Shown here: positions 56,986 to 64,000 of the stretch, one piece after another | Layout of the letters: the number at the start of each line of letters is the position of its first letter | Numbering within the stretch: position 1 is the stretch's first letter | Source: Eudorina sp. 2006-703-Eu-15 | Lineage: Eukaryota; Chlorophyta; Chlorophyceae; Chlamydomonadales; Volvocaceae | Direction: 5' to 3' | Assembly: GCA_003117195.1 (NCBI GenBank) | Contig: BDSI01000068.1 | Span: 1 to 64,000, forward strand | Length of the DNA stretch: 64,000 nt | Program-made: the position numbers and the translations under genes | The notes under the pieces: model-generated | What the model saw: the letters and a program-made list of their open reading frames with translations, nothing else | Told to the model about the DNA's origin: nothing | The model's database searches: none

Positions 56986-59900
56986 ATGATGACACCGCAA
57001 CTTCTGTTTGGTCTCTTCGCTGGCCTGTTGTGGACACGTGAGTAGTAGATAGATGAGGGTGGGGGGGGGGGCAGGTGCGTGCGTGCGTGTCTGCCAGTGC
57101 GTGTACCTCGCGACGACGACCTCGCTACTTCCGCCATACGTCGCGTGATGCGTGATTTGCTTGCTCGAAATGGGTTCACAATATCGTGTACGTGCGTGTG
57201 TGTGCGTGAGGTAGGATGCCCTGCTAGCCCCGCCCGCGCATTCAAACGGCTGCTGCACCGTTGCGCCCCTGCCTGTGTGTGTGTGTGTGTGTGTAGCGTA
57301 ACCGTGTGTGAAAATGCGGCTGGCCTAACTACCTGCTGCGCGCAGGTGGTTGTCAGCCGGCCAGTGCGTTCGCGGGCGCCTCTCTCAAACCCACCATCGG
57401 CGTCTGCTACGAGCCATCGCCATCCGACTTCACCAGCTGGCAGCAGGGCGGGACATATCCGCCCACGGGGGCCGACTTCGCAAATGACGATTTCGCCCAG
57501 CTGTGGGGCCCCGGCGGCCGCAACGACCTGCAGACGATGCGCAGCTGGGGCGCCAACGCCGTACGGCTGTACAACATGAAGACGTACATGAAGCATGTCA
57601 ACTTCTTCAACCGGGCGGCCGAGTTGAACATGAAGGTGATGAGCTGATGGAGTCGGCCAGTAGTACTGCTGCTTGGATTATTACATACAGTACATATACA
57701 TATGCACAGCAGCTGCGGGCACACTGATGACTGATATGTACGAACCTGACTGTACGAGTCAAGCGAATTGTGGAGGCAGAGACGATGAGCGAGGCTCATG
57801 CCTTGAAGCCTGTACGCCGCCGCCACTGGCGTACGGTATCCCCATGCTTGCTTGCACACGGACATACATACATACATACATACATACATACACGCACACA
57901 CCGCGCATACCGCGCACATATACTGGTGCATGCTTGGTTTGGGTCGAGCGGGTCCCTTACCTAAACACCACACACCGTACACACCTACGTACATACACCC
58001 GTACGTACGTACGTACGTACAATACATACAGGTCCTGGCGTCCGTGTCGAACGAGATGCTGCTGGGCGGCGACCTGGACAGCGCCCTCCCTCAGCTGGTC
58101 AACGAGGTCAAGGGCACCTCCTCGGTGGCCGCCTGGGTGGTCAGCAACGAGCTGTCCGCGGAGAGCCGCTGCAACCCCATCGTCAACTGCCTGGGCACGC
58201 TGACCCAGGCGGTCAACCTGGTGGCGAGCCTGGACCCAGGCCGGCCGGTCATGGTGGTCACGGTGTTCGACGGCGGGTTCGAAAGCGCCAAGGCCGTGCG
58301 CAGGGCGGTGGCTGCAGGTATGTACGTATGTACTGTGGTACTGTGGTGTGTACGTACTGTGGTACTGCAGGTATGTACTGTGCATACATGTGCGTGTCCA
58401 TGCCGCCGCACGAGCGACCGCCTCGCTCCTACCGACGTGTACCTGCTGCCTCGGCTTGTGCAGAACTACATTCCACATGTATAGATATTTTTGCTCACGC
58501 ACCTCGCTTGATGCATGTTTGCCTTTCTGCTGCTCGCCTACCTGTTGCTCATCACCACGCACACTCCCTGTATGTGTATATGTAAAGCCTCTTATGTACG
58601 GATAAATAAGGCCGTACGGATAAATAAGGCTAGAAATGGTACATGCAGCATGTAGCAGCGCGACATAATGGCTTCCTCGAGATGTCTGGAACCCCTTTCT
58701 GGCGCCAGCCCTGCTTACACTACTTACACAGCAGCTCGAGTGCGTGACCCCAGCAAGTGTTACACCTCCCGCTTGTGAGTCTCACCAACATGCTACCCGC
58801 GTGTATGTGTACTGCTGCACTGCTGCCCGCCGTACGTACAGCGAACCCCGATCTGGCAAATAACCGCTTCATTATGGGGATCAACATGTACTTCCAGGTA
58901 CGTACGTACGTGCGCGTGCGGAAGAAACTATATGGTATTCCATCAGTATGTAGGATGCATGGCTGGCATGCCTTTTTGTAAACTCCATCCTGGATGGGGG
59001 TAGATCCCTTTGGGGTCCGCTTCATCCTGGACTCACGCTATCTAATATAAATACTATATTGAAAATTTCCAGTCTAAAATACAACTAAATATAGTTTATA
59101 ATCACATTAATAACAATAATACATAAATAAATACAAATTATATAAAAAATATAATATAATTACCAAAACATTTCGCAAGTATTAATTGATTGCGCTGTAA
59201 TCGTGTAAATTTATTTATTATCAACACTAAAATATTACTATAAATGTAATTCTTATCATAATCATTGTTGTTATTTTCATTACTCGAACTTAGTACACGC
59301 ATATACACTACTAAGCCAGTCTATCCGACGCAGTCTGTACGGCTGCATACGTACGCCGGCATGCAGGAGGATCCTTCTAACCACAGGGCAATCCTGACGA
59401 ACGTCTTGAAACAGTACTTCAGCACTCCCGAGCTGATGAATACGCCGCTCATGATTACGGAGTACGGCAGGCAAGTCTTTGTTGTGTGAGCCATCCTGCT
59501 GCTACATAGGCACGCAGGCACATACCTACATAATAAGGCCCCAGTCGTCTGCCAGCGTACAAGGGAAATCTGGCAAAGATTATTGCTATGTATGGCGGGC
59601 GTGCGGGGAGGGGCACGTAGCAGTATGGCAGGCGGCACCACACACAGACATCAATGCTGCTTGCCATGAATTGCACGAGAACGTTGATGTCACACTGTTG
59701 CTTTCCTTATTTCGGAAGGTGGTGCGTGCGTCCTCTTTAGTCCTCTAGCTAGGTAGGGATCCAAACACGCATTACAATAAGTAAAGGGTACATTTGCTTG
59801 CTTGGCAGCTGCATCCCTGCCGCTTCCCATTTCGTAGGAATCCCGGAGCTTGACAGCAGCACACCTTTCAAGCTGTGATAGATGCCATCCCTTGCCATCA

Positions 59901-62900
59901 CCACTACTGCTAGCTGCTGCTCCCTCACCGCCGTAACACGCCCCGCCGCATCCGGATAGATCCGCGCGGCCCGCGGTGCTCGGCCCCGCCCGCGCGGATT
60001 GATCGCGCCGAGAGCTGCCTGCCGTTGGCCGCGGCCTCCAAACATATACGGAAAGATTGCGAGGAGCGATCGACCGATCGTCCCGTCCCGTCGCGCGGTG
60101 GTCTAGTTGTAATAAACAACGACTGCACGCACTCGCGTCGGCGTGGAGGGCGCAATGTTCTCCCCCGGTATATCCTACATGGCTGAGGAAGCTTCGGCTG
60201 TCACCGATGACCCGCGGGGTCCGCTGTAACATCCTTAATATTAATGGCTAATAGAATGCCATCCTGCAATAATGTATGTCGCACGTCATTGCGCGTGTAT
60301 GTCCTGGTTGCGCTAGGTGTTACGCGCAGGAGTCAATGCGATTGTTCAAACATCTGTGAAACGTTATCCTGTAGGTTGGTTTAGGTACATAAAAACATAA
60401 CATCTAAGATAGAACCCGTTTTGTGACCGTGGAGACTGTCTCGGGTCGTCTGGATTCCCTTTCTGTCCTTCAAATACTGACAGACGGCTGCTACAAACAT
60501 TTCAGAAACTGTTCCTCGCCTCCGAATGTTGTTTTCGCAGCATTTATTGCACTTTATTACAAGTCAGTTTGTTACTTCATACGCAATAATCTTCCTAGTA
60601 GGGACGCCATTTTAAAGTACTTCATGAGCCTACGAACTTCAGCTGAACCAAGATCGTATCATCCGAAGATGATACGAAATGAATGAGTGGCATATTTACT
60701 AAGAGAGGGCACTTCCTCGAGTGACGACGGACTGGTCTTCGCGCGCTACATGCGCGCCATCATTATTCGTGCGGCACATACGTGCATATAAATGGATGAA
60801 CGTTACAGCGGACCCCGAAACGGGATACGCATACATATGTACCCACGCTACGCCCCCGCACACGGCCGCAGCGCAGGCCGTCCGTGGCGCCGTACTCTCC
60901 CCAGTCCCAGGCAGCCGCCATCGGGGCGCAGGCGTCCACCCTGGCGGAGTTCGCCCGCGGCCAGGACTTTCCCCTGTTCCTGGGCAGTTTCCTGTTCATC
61001 TTTTCGGATAACAACTTGCAAGGTACGTTCATAGGAATATATAACATGGATGCACATACACGCAGTCTTGTGGCGCAGAAATACTTACGTGCATTGTTAC
61101 CCATCACCGACACACTCCCTCGCTCTTAACACACCTCACGCTCGGACATACACCGGATTGCGACCTGCTGATTATTATTATTATTTATTATTTATTATTA
61201 TTACTATTACTATTATTATTACTATTTATTATTATTGTTATTATTATTTTCAAGGGCCTGGTTTATGTTACATACTACTGACGACCTATCTGCTGCCGCA
61301 GGTTCTCACAATACGTACGGCGTGATGGCTTACTCCGGGAGGAAGTCCACAGCGAACGGAGGCCGCGGGCCCTATGCTGTGGACGAGCTGACGTGCAAGC
61401 CAGGGTGTCAGGCCTTTCAGAACGCTATCGGCGGTGGCGGCGGTGGAGGCGGTGGCGGCGGCGGTGGCGGTGGACCAGCAGCAGGTATACACAAGTACAG
61501 AATTAAGACAGAAATAAGGCCCTACGTATTTATGCGAGACACCACCCCCTAGCCGCTCGCTAGGGGCGAGGGAGGCAAGGCTATCTAGCGGAAGGGACCT
61601 AGCCGCTAGATTGGATAGGGTAGCTCCCTCGGCTTGTTCGATCCGCTGCTGATCGATGTTCGTTGGCAGCCTCAGTGGGGCCCTTGTCCTTTGCCGCCAC
61701 CGGTCATCACACAAACATGCACACTCCCCCGTTCGTCGCTCGAGCGAGGTCGATCGTTGTTACACCACATTCGAATTATTGACTAGTTCATATTCGTGGT
61801 TGCTTGCGACGAGGACAGATGATTTGTTTTGGTCATTGTACCTACCTGACCGCCGCACGCAGTCTGTCCGCAAGTTGCTGGGTACACGTTGACCAACGGC
61901 GCCGACCACAACGGCGACGACATCAACTGTCAACCCACCGACAGTGCCACAGCAGCTGCTAGCCGCTGTTGGGGTGATTCCGCCTGCAAGTCCTTCAACA
62001 CCTACACAGCCAACGGGGTGGCGTGGGCCTGCACCAAGCGGGTTTCGGGGCCGGTCAGCCCCGCCTCAGGCATCTGTTTCTACGCCAAGGGTAGCTCACA
62101 GAGTAAGCTACGTGCGTGATCGATCGCCTCGATGATGATGATGATGATGGTGATGATGGTAATAATAATTAAATAAATATTATTATCGTCATTATATTAA
62201 CTATTGTCTCTCAGGTGGATGCATGGCTGTTGCGTGCTTTACAGATGGCGGATCTTGCGTTGTATGCCTTCGTTTGTATGTATGTTAATTTATCGGTGTT
62301 TCGTTCGGCTACGCACGGCAGGCTGCCCTCAGGTCACTGGCTACAATGTCACGTCGGGGGTGGACCATTTCGGGGACGACATCAACTGCCAGCCGACAGA
62401 CACCGCCAATGCCGCCGCCAGTCGCTGCAACGCGGACCCGGCTTGCAAGGCCTTCAACACGTACGACGTCAGCGGCGCCGCCTGGGCCTGCGCCAAGAGG
62501 GTCGCATCGCCAGTCAACGCCAAGGCGGGGATCTGTTTCTACGCCAAACCCCCGACAAAAAGTAGGTCCGTCCGTCCCACTAGATATGTATGTGCTGGTT
62601 GATGGATCGAGCGATAAATAGCTAGACCGCGCGATTGCGCGCCGTACTGACGATCGACGCGATACTACATACTTGACTAGCTACTTGACACGGCAACCGA
62701 GATGTTAGTTGTCGCGCGCGGCGATCGACTAACTATTTCCGCATCCTCATGCACGCATGTAGCAGTGATCGATCTGTCGATCATTGCTCGTAGTTATTGT
62801 GCGGCCGCTGTATGTCGCTCGTGCGGCCGCCGCCGCCGCTGCAGGCTGTCCGCAAGTCCCTGGCTACAGCCTGACCACGGGTGCTGACCACTTCGGGGAC

Positions 62901-64000
62901 GACATCAGCTGCCAGCCGACCGATTCCGCCACCGCGGCTGCAGCCCGCTGCAACGGAGACTCGTCCTGCAGGTCCTTCAACACCTACACTGACAGCGGCG
63001 CCCTGTGGGCCTGCACCAAGCTGGTTGCAGGCCCCACCATTACGAATGCAGGCATCTGTCTCTACGCCAAAATCGCAAGCAGTAAGTCACCTAGTCAGCA
63101 AGTACGATGATGTATCGATGCTCACTATGCTCACCTACTCATGAAATTTCTTGGATGTATAAACAGGCGGATAAGAAAACTGAGCCGCGAGAAGCGAAGT
63201 CCAGCGTGTGTGCGTGTGGGGTGACGACGTCGTGCCCGCCGCAGGCTGCCCACAGGTGCCTGGCTACTCGCTGGCGACCGACGTGGATCATTACGGGGAC
63301 GACATCAGCTGCCAGACGACCGACAGCGCGGCCACGGCGGCCGGCCGCTGCACCAGGGACACCGGCTGCAAGGCATTCAACACGTACACCGTGAACGGCG
63401 CCACCTGGGCCTGCGCCAAGCGCGTGTCCGGCCCGACTTCCCGCAATGCGGGCATCTGCTTCTACGCCAAGGTCACCAACAGTGAGTGATGAGCAACGAA
63501 TATGTAGTGCACTGAGTGGGTGGCAGGGCGCCAGCAGGGCGGGCGGTGGCTCCCGATCCCCTAGCTATCTACCTTAATACGCCCTTACATACGCACCTAC
63601 CTGCCTGGGGCGGTCTGGACGGGTTTATGTCTCACTAAACACACCTGCCTGCCTGCCTGCTATGCTGCTGCCTGCCTGCCTGCTATGCTGCTGCCTGCCT
63701 GCCTGCTATGCTGCTGCCTGCCTGCCTGCTATGCTGCTGCCTGCCTGCCTGCTATGCTGCTGCCTGCCTGCCTGCTATGCTGCTGCCTGCCTGCCTGCTA
63801 TGCTGCTGCCTGCCTGTCTGCTATGCTGCTGCCTGCCTGCCTGCTATGCTGCTGCCTGCCTGCCTGCTATGCTGCTGCCTGCCTGTCTGCCTGCCTGCCT
63901 GCCTGCCAACGAATGCAACGAACATCAGGCTGTACCCAGTTGGCTGGGTACACGTTGAACACCGACACGGACCACGCCGGGGATGACATCAACTGCCAGC
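56986..64000 (+). CDS. Secreted clan GH-A-type glycoside hydrolase with tandem PAN/Apple-like modules (3' partial)
   Basis: Exons: 56986-57037, 57346-57635, 58032-58317, 58842-58897, 59367-59474, 60905-61022, 61302-61484, 61863-62102, 62322-62561, 62845-63081, 63245-63481 and 63929 to beyond 64000. All phases agree. A signal peptide (MTPQLLFGLFAGLLWTR..ASAFA) is split by intron 1. The catalytic region (about 28-345) starts PTIGVCYEPSPSDF and has NDLQTMRSWGANAVRLYN, WVVSNEL (E154, likely acid/base) and PLMITEYGR (E260, likely nucleophile). That is the pattern of clan GH-A beta-glycanases such as GH5/17/72; the exact family is not settled. A poly-Gly linker (about 349-364) is followed by PAN-like modules of about 80 aa with six Cys (CPQVxGYxL, DHxGDDIxCQ, CxxFNTY, WACxKxV, GICFYAK), four complete and a fifth started. 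The exon at 59367 could also end at a GC donor (AG|GCAAGT), but that would break phase. Likely acts on wall or matrix polysaccharide. Confidence 0.88.
59036..59290. other. AT-rich island inside an intron
   Basis: About 255 bp made almost only of A and T (TATAAAAAATATAATATAAT, ATTTATTTATTATCAAC), set abruptly in GC-rich DNA between exons 4 and 5 of the glycosidase gene. The left border is next to GATCCCTTTGGGGTCCGC, a fragment of the dispersed repeat seen at 8606-8670. Confidence 0.8.
60184..60240 (+). repeat. TIR-family terminus with TTAA flank
   Basis: GAGGAAGCTTCGGCTGTCAC, GATGACCCGCGGGGTCC, GCTGTAACATCC, then TTAATATTAA. It lies in intron 5 of the glycosidase gene. Confidence 0.75.
60793..60828 (-). 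repeat. Dispersed repeat terminus, ACGTTACAGCGGACCCC subfamily
   Basis: GATGAACGTTACAGCGGACC then CCGAAACGGGAT. This is the inverse of the ends at 8085-8150 and 8606-8670. Confidence 0.65.
61170..61255. repeat. (TTA)n microsatellite in an intron
   Basis: TTATTATTA and TTACTATTA triplets ending near the splice acceptor of exon 7. Confidence 0.9.
63629..63905. repeat. Retroposon-end motif followed by a 23-bp minisatellite
   Basis: GGTTTATGTCTCACTAAACACAC, split here as GGTTTATGTCTC and ACTAAACACAC, then about 10 copies of TATGCTGCTGCCTGCCTGCC (23-bp period). It occupies the intron before the fifth PAN exon. Leu/Pro/Ala frames across it are artefacts. Confidence 0.9.

Noticed and set aside
59466..59478. 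GC-AG intron (AG|GCAAGT donor) in the glycosidase gene
   Set aside because: Its phase does not match the acceptor before 60905, whereas the GT four bases downstream does.
63662..63986. Leu/Pro/Ala-rich frames before the last PAN exon
   Set aside because: Translations of the 23-bp minisatellite in the intron.

Overview
The window is nuclear DNA of a green alga, almost certainly a volvocine (Chlamydomonas/Gonium/Volvox relative). The evidence is very high GC, many short introns with clean GT-AG borders, long Ala/Gly/Pro-rich coding stretches, abundant micro- and minisatellites, and above all a complete pherophorin gene (an extracellular-matrix glycoprotein family of Volvocales). The species cannot be named from the sequence alone. 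All exon borders below were worked out by hand from splice consensus, conserved motifs and reading phase, and should be read as gene models.

Layout. 1-4856: 3' part of a plus-strand gene for a low-complexity protein with a TPR-like C-terminus, whose intron holds a 26-bp minisatellite. 4857-9777: intergenic, with a hairpin, a tRNA-Leu(CAA) on the minus strand and clustered dispersed repeats. 9778-16530 (minus): an RluA-family RNA pseudouridine synthase most like plant chloroplastic RluA6. 16531-16979: 449-bp divergent promoter region. 16980-25821 (plus): a 16-exon multi-pass membrane protein with a Cys-rich tail, not recognised. 25822-28076: intergenic. 28077-34419 (plus): complete 11-exon ornithine aminotransferase, 451 aa, with a mitochondrial-type leader. 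34420-39889: intergenic. 39890-44577 (minus): complete 6-exon pherophorin, 660 aa. 44578-56985: 12.4 kb intergenic region carrying an L1-like LINE remnant, chained (CA)n-tailed retroposon ends, a MITE-like element and a long hairpin. 56986-64000 (plus, runs off the window): secreted clan GH-A-type glycoside hydrolase followed by a row of PAN/Apple-like modules, each on its own phase-1 exon.

The genes do not form an operon or an obvious single pathway. Two are secreted wall/matrix proteins (pherophorin and the glycosidase-PAN protein), one is a probable organellar RNA-modifying enzyme, and one a mitochondrial amino-acid enzyme. The most unusual content is the repeat biology: short retroposon ends chained through (CA)n tails, minisatellites that start directly at those tails, a terminal-inverted-repeat family that carries a TGTAA poly(A) signal, a 452-nt C-free intron tract against a splice acceptor, and a 3'UTR repeat copied from the last codons of the ornithine aminotransferase gene.
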